From: VXNE01 sp963665455
GTDB taxonomy: Bacteria > Pseudomonadota > Gammaproteobacteria > Pseudomonadales > Azotimanducaceae
Assembly (NCBI GenBank): GCA_963665455.1
Contig: OY762279.1
Coordinates: 2,604,001 to 2,668,000, forward strand
DNA: 64,000 bases
Reading direction: 5' to 3'
Part shown: positions 25,170 to 35,512 of the stretch, piece by piece
How positions within the stretch are numbered: position 1 is the first letter of the stretch
How the letters are laid out: every line of letters begins with the position of its first letter
The notes under the pieces: generated by a model
The model's input: the letters and a program-made list of their open reading frames with translations, nothing else
Told to the model about the DNA's origin: nothing
Database searches by the model: none
Position numbers and translations under genes: made by a program

Positions 25170-26111
25170 GTGTCCGGCGACGCCCGCCGCTCCGGCGGCT
25201 CGCTTGGCTCCGGCGGCTCGCGTGGTGCCGAAGAGATCGACGCCTACATCGACGGGCTATGGCTGCAGAAGGGCTTGGCGGCCAACACCCTCGCGGCCTA
25301 CCGCCGGGACCTCACGGCCTTTCGGACTTGGCTCGACCGGAACCTCGACTCGGCCCAAACCTACGACATCCAGGACTATCTCGCGAAGCGTCACGGGTTG
25401 GGCGCGTCGGGGCGTTCGACCGCGCGGCTCTTGTCCTGCTTGCGGGGCTACTACCGAGCGGCGGTCGACGCGGGACGGCTGGAGCGGGACCCGACCGCGG
25501 ACCTCGCCCAACCGCTACTCGGTCGGCCGCTGCCGAAGTCCTTGGCGGAGGACGAGGTGGAGGCATTGTTGGCTGCGCCGAATGTTCAGGACCCGACCGG
25601 AAATCCCGGCGAATACCGGGACCGGACCATGTTGGAGGTGCTTTACGCCACGGGCCTCCGGGTCTCGGAACTGGTCGGCCTCACGGTGTCCGCCCTCAAC
25701 CGGCGCCAGGGCGTCGTGCGGGTGACGGGCAAGGGTGGCAAGGAGCGTCTGGTACCGGTCCACCAAGAGGCCCTGGATTGGGTGGGGAAGTACCTGCTGA
25801 CGGCGCGGCCCGCGCTGCTCGGGGACCGGCCGAGCGATGCCCTGTTCCCAAGCAACCGCGGTACCCCCCTGACGCGGCAGGCGTTCTGGCACGGGATCAA
25901 GCGCTACGCCCACCGCGCGGGCATCGACCGGGACATCTCCCCGCACACCCTACGGCATGCGTTCGCCACCCATCTGGTCAACCACGACGCCGACCTGCGC
26001 GCCGTCCAGATGATGCTCGGACACGCGGATCTTTCGACCACCCAGATCTATACCCACGTCGCGCGGGATCGTTTGAAGCGGTTACACTCGACGCATCACC
26101 CAAGGGGGTGA
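25170..26111 (+). CDS. xerD: site-specific tyrosine recombinase XerD
   Basis: A 313-residue recombinase resolving chromosome dimers at dif together with XerC. From GTG at 25170 it has a short Ser/Gly-rich extension, then the SAM-like N-terminal domain (IDAYIDGLWLQKGLAANTLAAYRRDL). The catalytic domain has the Arg of YATGLRVSELVGL, the HTLRHAFATHL box, LGHADLSTTQ and the nucleophile Tyr in IYTHV. Its place between rplS and dsbC is the gammaproteobacterial xerD location, which decides XerD over XerC. Confidence 0.93.
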   Translation: MSGDARRSGGSLGSGGSRGAEEIDAYIDGLWLQKGLAANTLAAYRRDLTAFRTWLDRNLDSAQTYDIQDYLAKRHGLGASGRSTARLLSCLRGYYRAAVDAGRLERDPTADLAQPLLGRPLPKSLAEDEVEALLAAPNVQDPTGNPGEYRDRTMLEVLYATGLRVSELVGLTVSALNRRQGVVRVTGKGGKERLVPVHQEALDWVGKYLLTARPALLGDRPSDALFPSNRGTPLTRQAFWHGIKRYAHRAGIDRDISPHTLRHAFATHLVNHDADLRAVQMMLGHADLSTTQIYTHVARDRLKRLHSTHHPRG

Positions 26112-26157
26112 CCGGCCACGGCGCGCCTCGGTGCGGGGGACGCGCGGGAGACGACTC

Positions 26158-26919
26158 ATGAAGTTCGCGGGACAGGCAGCCAGGCGTGCGGCGCTCGCAC
26201 TCGTGGCGGCGTGCGGGATCGGCGTCGGCGCGCAAGACGCGGTGGAAGCGGGGGCGGAACAGGCCGACGAGGCGGCGGTGCGGGAGCGCCTTGCCGAGTT
26301 GCTGCCCGGCATGCCGGTTTCGACCGTCGGTCCCTCCCCGCTCCCCGGCATCTTCACCGTGGAAATGCTCGACGGTTCGGTGTTGTACGCCGATGCCGAG
26401 GTGTCCCACGTGATTGCGGGGGACCTGTACGCGCTCACCGAGGCGGGGCCCGTCAACCTAGCGGAAGTGCGGCGGCAGGAGCGCCGGCGCGACTTGCTCT
26501 CGGACGTCGCCGTGTCCGACCTGATCGTCTTCGCGCCGAAGGAGACCAAGGCCGTGGTCAACGTCTTCACGGACGTCGACTGCGGGTATTGCCGCAAGCT
26601 GCACCAGGAGCGGGCCGAACTCGCCGACTACGGCATCGAGGTACGGTATCTCGCCTATCCGCGCGCGGGCGTCGACTCGCAGACCTACGAGAACATGGTG
26701 TCGGCCTGGTGCGCGGAGGATCGCCAACGCGCCATCACCCGACTCAAGCAGGGCGAGGACGTGCCGGCGAAGACGTGCGACAACCCGGTCGCCGAGCAGT
26801 ATCGACTTGGCGCGCTCGTCGGCGTGGGGGGTACGCCGACGCTGGTGACGCCGGCGGGAGAGTTGATTCCCGGATACCTCCCCGCCGCCGAGCTCGCGAA
26901 GAAGCTCGGCGTTCTGTAG
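26158..26919 (+). CDS. dsbC: thiol:disulfide interchange protein DsbC family
   Basis: A 253-residue periplasmic disulfide isomerase. It has a signal peptide (KFAGQAARRAALALVAACGIGVGAQ), a cystatin-like dimerisation domain (LPGIFTVEMLDGSVLYADAEV), and a thioredoxin domain with the active site C142-G-Y-C145 (VFTDVDCGYCRKLH) and the cis-Pro region VGGTPTLVTPAG. ATG at 26158 gives a proper signal peptide. It follows xerD as in E. coli and Pseudomonas. Confidence 0.92.
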   Translation: MKFAGQAARRAALALVAACGIGVGAQDAVEAGAEQADEAAVRERLAELLPGMPVSTVGPSPLPGIFTVEMLDGSVLYADAEVSHVIAGDLYALTEAGPVNLAEVRRQERRRDLLSDVAVSDLIVFAPKETKAVVNVFTDVDCGYCRKLHQERAELADYGIEVRYLAYPRAGVDSQTYENMVSAWCAEDRQRAITRLKQGEDVPAKTCDNPVAEQYRLGALVGVGGTPTLVTPAGELIPGYLPAAELAKKLGVL

Positions 26920-26940
26920 TCGCGGACGCGGCGGCGGGTC

Positions 26941-28257
26941 ATGACGGCACCATTGCGGGTGGGGCTGGCCGGCCTAGGAACGGTCGGTCGCGCTGTCGTG
27001 CGCGAGCTGCTCGACAATGCCGACGCGCTGGCGGCCCGTGCGGGACGGCGTCTGGAACTCACGCGCGTCGTGAGCCGTACCCCCCGGCCGGAGGTCGATC
27101 TCGGCGGTGCCCCGTTCGCGACGGACCTCGACACGCTGACGTCCAGCGATGCCGTGGACGTCATCGTGGAGACGATCGCCGGCCAGGACGCCGAGCATGC
27201 CCTCGCCGCCGCTAGGGGCCTGTTCGAGGATGCCATCGCCACCGGCAAGCACCTCGTCACGGCCAACAAGGCCCTGATCGCCCTGCACGGCAACGCGCTG
27301 CTGCCGGCGGCGCAACGGGCGGGCGTCTGCGTCGGCTTCGAGGCGTCCGTGGCGGGGGGCATTCCGATCCTGAATGCGCTCACCCAAGGGTTGACGGCGA
27401 ACCGGATCGAGTGGCTCGCGGGCATCGTGAACGGCACGTCGAACTACATCCTCACGGCCATGACGGAGGGCGGTGAAGACTTCGGCGCGGCACTCGCCGA
27501 AGCGCAACGCCTGGGCTACGCCGAGGCGGATCCGACGTTCGACGTCGAGGGCATCGACGCGGCCTACAAGCTCGCCATTCTGGCGGGTCTCGCCTTCGAC
27601 GTTCCGTTCGACTTCGATGCCGTCCACGCCGAGGGCATCTCGCAGGTGGACATCGAGGACATCGAGTACGCGCGCGAACTCGGTTACCGCATCAAGCACC
27701 TTGGCATCGCGAGCCAGGGTCCCGACGGCGTCGCCGCGCGCGTGCATCCGTGCCTGGTGCCGGAGAACGCCCTCGTCGCCAAGGTGGAAGGCGTGATGAA
27801 CGCGGTGCAGGTGCATGGCCACGCGGTCGGGTCCACGCTCTACCTCGGGCCGGGCGCCGGGGGGGCGCCCACGGCCTCGGCAATCATCGCCGACCTCGTC
27901 GAGATCGCGCGGCACGAGCGGCCGAGCCGCCGAGCGCCCCAAACCGGGCAACCTCCCGCCACGATGGAGAGCCTGCGCTCGGCCCACTATCTCAAGATTC
28001 CCGCCGTGGACGCGCCGGGGGTCTTCGCCGAGGTCGCGGAGGCGCTGAGCCGCGAGGGGATCTCGATCGAGAGCGCGATACAGCGCGCCCGGGCGATCCG
28101 TTCGGGAGAGGGTGCCCAATGGGTGCCCATCGTCATCCTGACGAACGTCGTGGCGGAAGCGGACGTGCGGCGGGCGACCGCCGCCATCGAGGCCCTCGAT
28201 GGGGTGACGGGCACGATCCGGCGCATCCGGGTCGCGAACTTCGGCGAGGCGTCCTGA
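26941..28257 (+). CDS. hom: homoserine dehydrogenase
   Basis: A 438-residue NAD(P)-dependent enzyme reducing aspartate semialdehyde to homoserine. Marks are VGLAGLGTVGRAVVREL at the N terminus, TANKALIALHG, the substrate-site block NGTSNYILTAM and YAEADPTFDVEGIDAAYKLAIL, and a C-terminal ACT domain (YLKIPAVDAPGVFAEVAEALS), which suggests feedback control by threonine. In Pseudomonas thrC lies next; here recJ follows at once with overlapping frames. Confidence 0.95.
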   Translation: MTAPLRVGLAGLGTVGRAVVRELLDNADALAARAGRRLELTRVVSRTPRPEVDLGGAPFATDLDTLTSSDAVDVIVETIAGQDAEHALAAARGLFEDAIATGKHLVTANKALIALHGNALLPAAQRAGVCVGFEASVAGGIPILNALTQGLTANRIEWLAGIVNGTSNYILTAMTEGGEDFGAALAEAQRLGYAEADPTFDVEGIDAAYKLAILAGLAFDVPFDFDAVHAEGISQVDIEDIEYARELGYRIKHLGIASQGPDGVAARVHPCLVPENALVAKVEGVMNAVQVHGHAVGSTLYLGPGAGGAPTASAIIADLVEIARHERPSRRAPQTGQPPATMESLRSAHYLKIPAVDAPGVFAEVAEALSREGISIESAIQRARAIRSGEGAQWVPIVILTNVVAEADVRRATAAIEALDGVTGTIRRIRVANFGEAS

Positions 28258-29972
28258 TCGAAGTCGAACGCCGATCCGTCGGGGACGTCGCCCCGGAACT
28301 CGCGAGCCGCTATCCCCGCTTCTTCGCGGAGGCCCTGGCCGCGCGGGGGATCGATTCCGCCGCCACCCTGGATCTCGCGCTGTCCGGACTCTTGAGTCCC
28401 GACTCGCTGCGCGGGCTCGACGAGGCTGCGCAGCGCCTGGTGCGTGCCGTGACGGGGCGCGAGCCCATCTTGGTCGTGGGGGATTTCGACGCGGACGGCG
28501 CGACCGGGACCGCCCTCGCCGTCTCGCTGCTTCGGGCGCTCGGCGCGGAACGCGTCGACTTCCTGGTGCCCAACCGATTCGACTTCGGCTACGGACTGTC
28601 GCCGGAGCTGGCCCGAGTCGCGCTGGCCCGCGAGCCCCGGGTGGTGATGACCGTGGACAACGGCATCGCGAGCATCGAGGGCATTCGCCTGTTGCAGCAG
28701 GCCGGGGTGGACGTGGTGGTCACGGACCATCACCTCCCCGGCGCCGAACTGCCCCCGGCGTGCGCCATCGTGAACCCGAACGTGCCCGGTTGCCGCTTCC
28801 CGAGCAAGGCGCTCGCAGGGGTGGGCGTCGTCTACTACGTACTGAGCCGGGTTCGCGGGCTCCTCGACGCAAACGGTGCCTTCGAGGCGTCCGGGCGCCC
28901 GCGCCCCAACCTGACCCCATGGCTCGACCTGGTCGCACTCGGCACGGTCGCGGACGTGGTGCCCCTGGACCGCAACAACCGCATCCTGGTGCATCAGGGA
29001 CTGCGCCGGATCCGGGCGGGGCGCGCACGGCCGGGCATCGTGGCGCTGGCCGAGGTCGCGCGGCGGTCCACGCGGCACATGCGGGCCGCGGACCTGGGTT
29101 TCGCGATCGGACCCCGGCTCAATGCGGCGGGGCGCCTGGACGACATGAGCACCGGCATTGCTTGTCTTCTCGCCCCGGACTTGGAGGCCGCACGCCCCCT
29201 GGCGGCGCGGCTCGACGCGCTCAACGTCGAACGCCGGGACATCGAGCAGACGATGACCACCGAGGCGGCGGTGTTGGTCGAGGAAGCGGGCGCGACCGGC
29301 GAGTCCGCGATCTGCGTCTATGACCCCGGATGGCACCAGGGCGTCATCGGCATCGTTGCTGGGCGCGTGCGGGAACGCCTGCATCGCCCGACCATCGCCT
29401 TCGCGGACGCTGGGGACGGGGCACCCGACGAACTGCGCGGCTCGGCGCGGTCCATCCCCAACCTGCACATTCGCGACGCCATCGCGGACGTGGCCGCGAG
29501 GTTTCCGGGGCTCGTGGTGCGTTTCGGCGGCCACGCCATGGCGGCGGGGCTGACCGTCAAGCGCGCGCAGCTCCCGCGCTTCTCGAAGGCCTTCCGCGAG
29601 GCGGTGGACGCCCGCGTCTCCGCACGCGACCTGCGCAACGTGCGGATGACGGACGGCGAACTGCCGTCCACCGAGCTGACGGCCCGCAACGCGCGGCTGG
29701 TGGCCGACCACGGGCCGTGGGGCGCGGGTTTCGACGAGCCCGTGTTCCACGGGGAGTTCGACGTCGTGACGGAGCGCGTGGTCGGGGAGCGGCATCTGAA
29801 GCTGGTCCTGAAGCAAGGCGACCGCGTGACGGATGGGATCGCCTTCGACCAGGCGCCGTTGGGAACGAAACGGGTGCGGGCGCTGTACCGGCTCGGCATC
29901 AACGACTACCGGGACATGGAGACGCTACAGCTCATGATCGAGGACCTGGAGCCAGTCCCGTCGGAAGGTTGA
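28254..29972 (+). CDS. recJ: single-stranded-DNA-specific exonuclease RecJ
   Basis: A 572-residue 5'-3' exonuclease of the RecF pathway and mismatch repair, close to the 577 of E. coli. Motifs include VVGDFDADGATGTA, VVTDHHLPG (DHH at residues 158-160), FAIGPRLNAAGRLDD, and in the DHHA1 half VRFGGHAMAAGLTV. No ATG, GTG or TTG occurs in frame near the expected N terminus. CTG at 28254, overlapping the last bases of hom (CTGA), gives the right length, whereas the first downstream candidate (TTG 28392) would remove 46 conserved-position residues. The start is therefore tentatively CTG. Confidence 0.93.
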   Translation: MIEVERRSVGDVAPELASRYPRFFAEALAARGIDSAATLDLALSGLLSPDSLRGLDEAAQRLVRAVTGREPILVVGDFDADGATGTALAVSLLRALGAERVDFLVPNRFDFGYGLSPELARVALAREPRVVMTVDNGIASIEGIRLLQQAGVDVVVTDHHLPGAELPPACAIVNPNVPGCRFPSKALAGVGVVYYVLSRVRGLLDANGAFEASGRPRPNLTPWLDLVALGTVADVVPLDRNNRILVHQGLRRIRAGRARPGIVALAEVARRSTRHMRAADLGFAIGPRLNAAGRLDDMSTGIACLLAPDLEAARPLAARLDALNVERRDIEQTMTTEAAVLVEEAGATGESAICVYDPGWHQGVIGIVAGRVRERLHRPTIAFADAGDGAPDELRGSARSIPNLHIRDAIADVAARFPGLVVRFGGHAMAAGLTVKRAQLPRFSKAFREAVDARVSARDLRNVRMTDGELPSTELTARNARLVADHGPWGAGFDEPVFHGEFDVVTERVVGERHLKLVLKQGDRVTDGIAFDQAPLGTKRVRALYRLGINDYRDMETLQLMIEDLEPVPSEG

Positions 29973-30079
29973 CCCCACCGACCGCGAGGCGTTCTGCGAA
30001 GGCGCTTTGACCTTCGGCTACAATCTCGTCCAATCCTAGTGCACCTCCTTCCGGGGCGCATGTTGCCGGAGTACGGGCG

Positions 30080-31184
30080 GTGGCAGAAATCACCTCGATA
30101 CGGGAGCGCATCAAGGCGCTTGGCGGACGCAGCGAAGCGCTTCGGGGGTATCTTTGACTACTCCGGGCGAAAGCAGCGCCTGGAGGAAATCGATCTCACC
30201 CTCGCCGAACCGGAGGCGTGGAATGATCGGGATGCCGCGGGGAGCCTGGCCCGGGAGCGGGCCTCCCTCGAGAAGTCCGTGACCGTGCTCGAAGGGCTCG
30301 CGGTCACCCTCGCGGACGCCGCCGAGCTCGCGGAGATGGCGGCGGCCGACGGCGACGCGGAGGCCCTCGACGACATCGACGGGGACTTGGGCGTGGTCGA
30401 GGGGGAACTCGCGGACCTTGAGTTCCGCCGCATGTTCGACGACGAGATGGACCCATCCAACGCCTACCTCGAGATCCAGGCCGGCTCCGGCGGCACCGAG
30501 GCCCAGGACTGGGCGGAGATGCTCCTCAGGATGTATCTGCGTTGGGGGGAGAAGCGCGGCTTCGGCACCGAAGTGGTGGAGGTGTCCGCCGGCGACGTGG
30601 CCGGCATCAAGGGCGCCACCGTGCTCATCTCCGGCGACTACGCCTACGGACGCCTGCGCACCGAGACCGGCGTGCACCGCCTCGTGCGCAAGTCGCCCTT
30701 CGACGCGGGCAACCGCCGCCACACGTCCTTCGCGTCGGTGTTCGTCTCGCCGGAGGTGGACGACGACATCGAGATCGAGATCGAGCGGGCGGATGTCCGG
30801 GTGGACACCTACCGCGCGAGCGGTGCAGGGGGCCAGCACGTCAACCGAACCGACTCTGCGGTGCGGCTCACGCACCTCCCCACCGGCGTGGTGGTGCAAT
30901 GCCAGAGCGAACGCTCGCAGCATCAGAACCGCGACCAAGCCTACAAGCAGCTGCGCGCGAAGCTCTTCGAGCTGGAGCAGCGCAAGCGCCAGGAGGAGCG
31001 GCAGGCGGTGGAGGACAGCAAGGTGGACATCGGCTGGGGCAACCAGATCCGCTCGTACGTGCTCGACCAGTCCCGGGTCAAGGATCTACGCACCCAGGTC
31101 GAGCGGAGCGACCCGAACAACGTGCTCGACGGCGACCTCGACGACTTCATCGAGGCGAGCTTGAAGGCCGGACTGTCGGGCTAA
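30080..31184 (+). CDS. prfB: peptide chain release factor 2 (programmed +1 frameshift)
   Basis: RF2, which releases proteins at UGA and UAA. Translation starts at GTG 30080 (MAEITSIRERIKALGG in frame 0), meets an in-frame UGA as codon 26 (30155-30157), and shifts +1 to continue DYSGRKQRLEEIDLTL to 31184. The joined product is 367 residues. The GGQ motif (GAGGQHVNRTDS) falls at residues 250-252, exactly as in E. coli RF2, and the anticodon-mimic region KSPFDAG is present. The frameshift makes RF2 control its own level. Gene order prfB-lysS is as in E. coli. Confidence 0.96.
30141..30158 (+). promoter_or_regulatory. prfB programmed frameshift site
   Basis: The sequence CGGGGGTATCTTTGAC (internal Shine-Dalgarno-like GGGGG, slippery CTT, then TGA C) differs from the E. 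coli site by one base (A to C before the G run). Low RF2 lets the ribosome slip from CTT to TTT and bypass the UGA. Confidence 0.93.
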
Positions 31185-31191
31185 TCGAGCC

Positions 31192-32688
<1,497 letters not shown>

Positions 32689-32740
32689 GGAGCCGCGTTC
32701 GACTAAACTAGCGGACGAAGACGTTGACGCTTGGTGCATC

Positions 32741-34075
32741 GTGAAGATTCGCCACATTCGGATGCAGAACTTCAAGTGCTTCGAGGACGAGGCGTTGGAA
32801 CTCCATCCGAGGTTCACGTTGGTCGCTGGAGACAACGGCTCCGGCAAGACGACCGTCCTCGATGCTCTTGCGGTTGCGGCCGGCATATGGTTGGTCGACT
32901 TGCCGGACTCCACCCTGCTCAACAGCCGGCGCAGCATCCTGCGCAAGGAGATCCGCCTCGCGTCGCGGACCGAGGGGGATCGGCGCCAATTCTCCGAGTG
33001 CACTCCGGTCGTTATTGAGGCGGGCGGAGAGCTTTGTGGCCGGAACGTTGATTGGCGTAGGCAGATCCGCGAGGGTGGCTCCAAGACGACCAACGCGGAT
33101 GCCGGTGCGGCAGTTGCGATCATCAGGGAGCACTACACCCGTGCCAAAGGGGGCGAAGACGTCGTCACGCCCGTAGTCGCCTACTACGGCGCGGGACGGG
33201 GGTGGTTGCCCGCGAGGGACCGCAACGTCAATCGGGTCAAGGCGGGAGCCCCGGCGCGTCGCTGGGATGCCTTCTACGACTGTTTCGAAGAGAGAATCCG
33301 CACCAACGACCTCCAGTACTGGTTTCAGCGGGAAGCGGTGGCGTCCGCCAGTCGCGGGGGGGTCTGGCGACCGGGTTACGAGGTGGTGAAGCAGGCCGTC
33401 CTGAAATGCCTCCCGGAAGCGGACGACTTGTGGTTCGACGGTGATCGGAACGCACTCGTGGTTTCCTTCGGGGGCGCGGGACAGCCGTTCTCCAACCTGA
33501 GCGCCGGTCAGCAGATGATGGTTTCGATGGTTGCGGACATCGCCATCAAGGCGGTGACCCACAACGCCCACTTGGTCGTCGAGGGAGGCGCGGCGGGCGG
33601 GCTGCCGGAGGTGCTCGTGCGCACGCCGGGCCTGATTCTGATCGACGAGTTGGATGTACACCTGCATCCGAAGTGGCAGCGGCGTGTCGTGGGCGACCTG
33701 AAGGACACCTTCCCGGCGATGCAGTTCGTGGGCACTTCGCATTCGCCCTTCATCATCCAGTCCCTCGATGATGGCGAGTTGCGTCTGCTTGGGAGGACTG
33801 CGGCGCAGGTGGAGTACGCCGACCGTCCAATCGAGGACATCGTGGAGGACGTGCAGGACATTCCCTGTCCGCAGCGCGGGGTCAGGGCCGAGGAACTCTC
33901 CGAGGCGACCGCGCACTATTTCTCGCTGCTTCGCGAATCCGACGGCGAGGTCCACGACGAGTTGCGCGAAGCGGAGGCTAGGTATCGCCGGGCAGCGGAG
34001 CGCTACTCGCGGAATCCCGGCCTAGATGCGATTCTGCGGTTGGAGGCGATGGAGAGGGCGGGTGAGGCCGATTGA
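32741..34075 (+). CDS. ptuA: Septu defence system ATPase PtuA
   Basis: A 444-residue ABC/SMC-like ATPase from GTG at 32741. It begins KIRHIRMQNFKCFEDEALEL with Walker A GDNGSGKT at residues 30-37, has the LSNLSAGQQMMVSMVADIA signature, Walker B GLILIDELDVHLHPKWQ, and the His-switch GTSHSPFIIQSL. This OLD-like AAA architecture without a TOPRIM domain, directly followed by and overlapping an HNH nuclease gene, is the type I Septu (PtuAB) antiphage system. PtuA senses infection and controls the nuclease. Lower codon bias than the flanking lysS and ung fits a mobile island. Confidence 0.85.
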   Translation: MKIRHIRMQNFKCFEDEALELHPRFTLVAGDNGSGKTTVLDALAVAAGIWLVDLPDSTLLNSRRSILRKEIRLASRTEGDRRQFSECTPVVIEAGGELCGRNVDWRRQIREGGSKTTNADAGAAVAIIREHYTRAKGGEDVVTPVVAYYGAGRGWLPARDRNVNRVKAGAPARRWDAFYDCFEERIRTNDLQYWFQREAVASASRGGVWRPGYEVVKQAVLKCLPEADDLWFDGDRNALVVSFGGAGQPFSNLSAGQQMMVSMVADIAIKAVTHNAHLVVEGGAAGGLPEVLVRTPGLILIDELDVHLHPKWQRRVVGDLKDTFPAMQFVGTSHSPFIIQSLDDGELRLLGRTAAQVEYADRPIEDIVEDVQDIPCPQRGVRAEELSEATAHYFSLLRESDGEVHDELREAEARYRRAAERYSRNPGLDAILRLEAMERAGEAD

Positions 34076-34748
34076 CAAGGGCTTGGCGCCACGGGCGTAT
34101 TCGAAGTACCAGGACGCCCTCAGCGATCTAGAGGTGAGGCTCGGACTCTATTGCAGCTATTGCGAGAGGCGTCTGCCCACCGGCCTAGCCGCGGAGCACA
34201 AGGCGCCAAAGTGCGTCCATCCGGGACGGAAGTTGGACTGGGACAACTTCCTGCTGAGTTGCTCAAACTGCAACTCGGTCAAGGGAGATACGGATTTGGC
34301 GGACGCGGGCACGCTTTGGCCGGACCTCCACAACACCCTACTCGCCGTCGACTATGCGAAGGGCGGTTTCGTCGAGGTGGCGAGCGCGCTAGGCGGGAGT
34401 CTCCGACAGCGGGCGCAGGCGCTGGTCGAGCTCGTCGGGCTGGACCGGCACCCAGCCATCGGATTTTCCACACCTGCCCGTCGAGATGATCGCTGGCGAC
34501 AGCGAGACGAGGCTTGGTGCGCTGCCGAGCGATGTCGTGAGCGCTACGAAGGACTGGACAAGGTCGATGACGCCTTGGATTTTGTCTTGGAGGCTGCGCG
34601 TGGGCTTGGTTTCCTTTCGATTTGGCTAACCGTCTTCGCAACGTATCCGCCCGTAAAGCGTCGGCTGATCGAGGTCTTTCCGGGCACGCCGGTTTCCTGC
34701 TTCGACGCGGACGGGAACGCCGTCGCCCGCACGACGTTGGGAATCTGA
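34062..34748 (+). CDS. ptuB: Septu defence system HNH nuclease PtuB
   Basis: A 228-residue nuclease from GTG at 34062, overlapping ptuA by 14 bases with GGAGAGGG upstream as ribosome site. The HNH module has structural zinc cysteines C31/C34 (LYCSYCERR) and C67/C70 (LSCSNCNSVKG), the catalytic His in AAEHKAPK (His46) and the Asn of WDNFLLSC (Asn62). The C-terminal half is helical. In Septu systems PtuB associates with PtuA oligomers and cleaves nucleic acid on phage infection. No reverse transcriptase or msr/msd is next to it, so it is not a retron-linked PtuAB. Confidence 0.85.
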   Translation: MRPIDKGLAPRAYSKYQDALSDLEVRLGLYCSYCERRLPTGLAAEHKAPKCVHPGRKLDWDNFLLSCSNCNSVKGDTDLADAGTLWPDLHNTLLAVDYAKGGFVEVASALGGSLRQRAQALVELVGLDRHPAIGFSTPARRDDRWRQRDEAWCAAERCRERYEGLDKVDDALDFVLEAARGLGFLSIWLTVFATYPPVKRRLIEVFPGTPVSCFDADGNAVARTTLGI

Positions 34749-34756
34749 TTCCGGCC

Positions 34757-35482
34757 ATGAGCGAAGCCGCCGACCGCGTCGTCCTCGAGGCGTCCTGGAA
34801 GACGGCGCTGCGGGCCGAGTTCGACAAGCCCTACATGCAGAAGCTGCGCGAGTTCCTGCTCGCGGAGCGGCAGGCCCGCAAGGTGGTGTTCCCCCGCGGC
34901 AGCGAGATGTTCGCGGCCCTCGACCTGACGCCCATCGAGCGCGTGCGCGTGGTCATCATCGGCCAGGATCCTTACCACGGGCCGGGGCAGGCCCACGGGC
35001 TCTGCTTCTCGGTGCCCCCCGGCGTGCAGCGCCCGCCCTCGCTCGTGAACATCTTCCGCGAGATCGACACCGACATGTCGGATGCGACGGTGCCCGGAGG
35101 CAGGGCCGGCGCCCGGGTGCCCGAGGGACGGAGCTGCCTGACGTCCTGGGCACGCCAGGGCGTGTTGCTGCTTAACGCTGTGCTCACCGTGGTGCGGGGG
35201 CGCGCCAACTCGCATCAGGGGCGCGGCTGGGAGACCTTCACGGACCGCATCGTGGAGGTGATCGACCGCGAGCGGGAGGGCGTCGTATTCATGCTGTGGG
35301 GCAGCTATGCTCAACGCAAGGGCGCCATGGTGGATGCCCGGCGCCACCTGGTGCTTCGCGCGCCGCACCCGTCGCCCCTGTCGGCGGACCGGGGCTTCTT
35401 CGGCTGCCGGCACTTCTCGAGCGCGAATCGTTATCTGGCGCAGCGCGGCCACGACCCCATCGACTGGTTCGACGTGGAGTAG
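34757..35482 (+). CDS. ung: uracil-DNA glycosylase
   Basis: A 241-residue family 1 UDG removing uracil from DNA. It contains the catalytic water-activating loop GQDPYHGPGQAHGL, the PPSLVNIFREI block, LLLNAVLTVVRG, FMLWGSYAQ, and the minor-groove loop HPSPLSADRGFFG. A short insertion (about 12 residues, GGRAGARVPEGRS) sits before the LTSWARQG segment. It follows ptuB by 8 bases on the same strand. Confidence 0.95.
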   Translation: MSEAADRVVLEASWKTALRAEFDKPYMQKLREFLLAERQARKVVFPRGSEMFAALDLTPIERVRVVIIGQDPYHGPGQAHGLCFSVPPGVQRPPSLVNIFREIDTDMSDATVPGGRAGARVPEGRSCLTSWARQGVLLLNAVLTVVRGRANSHQGRGWETFTDRIVEVIDREREGVVFMLWGSYAQRKGAMVDARRHLVLRAPHPSPLSADRGFFGCRHFSSANRYLAQRGHDPIDWFDVE

Positions 35483-35512
35483 CAGGCGGTCGGCAATCTG
35501 AGGAGGAAGGTC

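Noticed and set aside
30007..30024. TTGACC and TACAAT upstream of prfB as a promoter
   Set aside because: The two boxes are only 6 bases apart, so they cannot form one sigma-70 promoter.
30039..30080. Upstream ATG start for prfB in the main frame
   Set aside because: The conserved frame-0 start and UGA frameshift site explain the N terminus; the upstream codons do not resemble RF2.
32741..34748. Retron-linked PtuAB effector
   Set aside because: No reverse transcriptase gene or msr/msd-like RNA region is adjacent; upstream is lysS.
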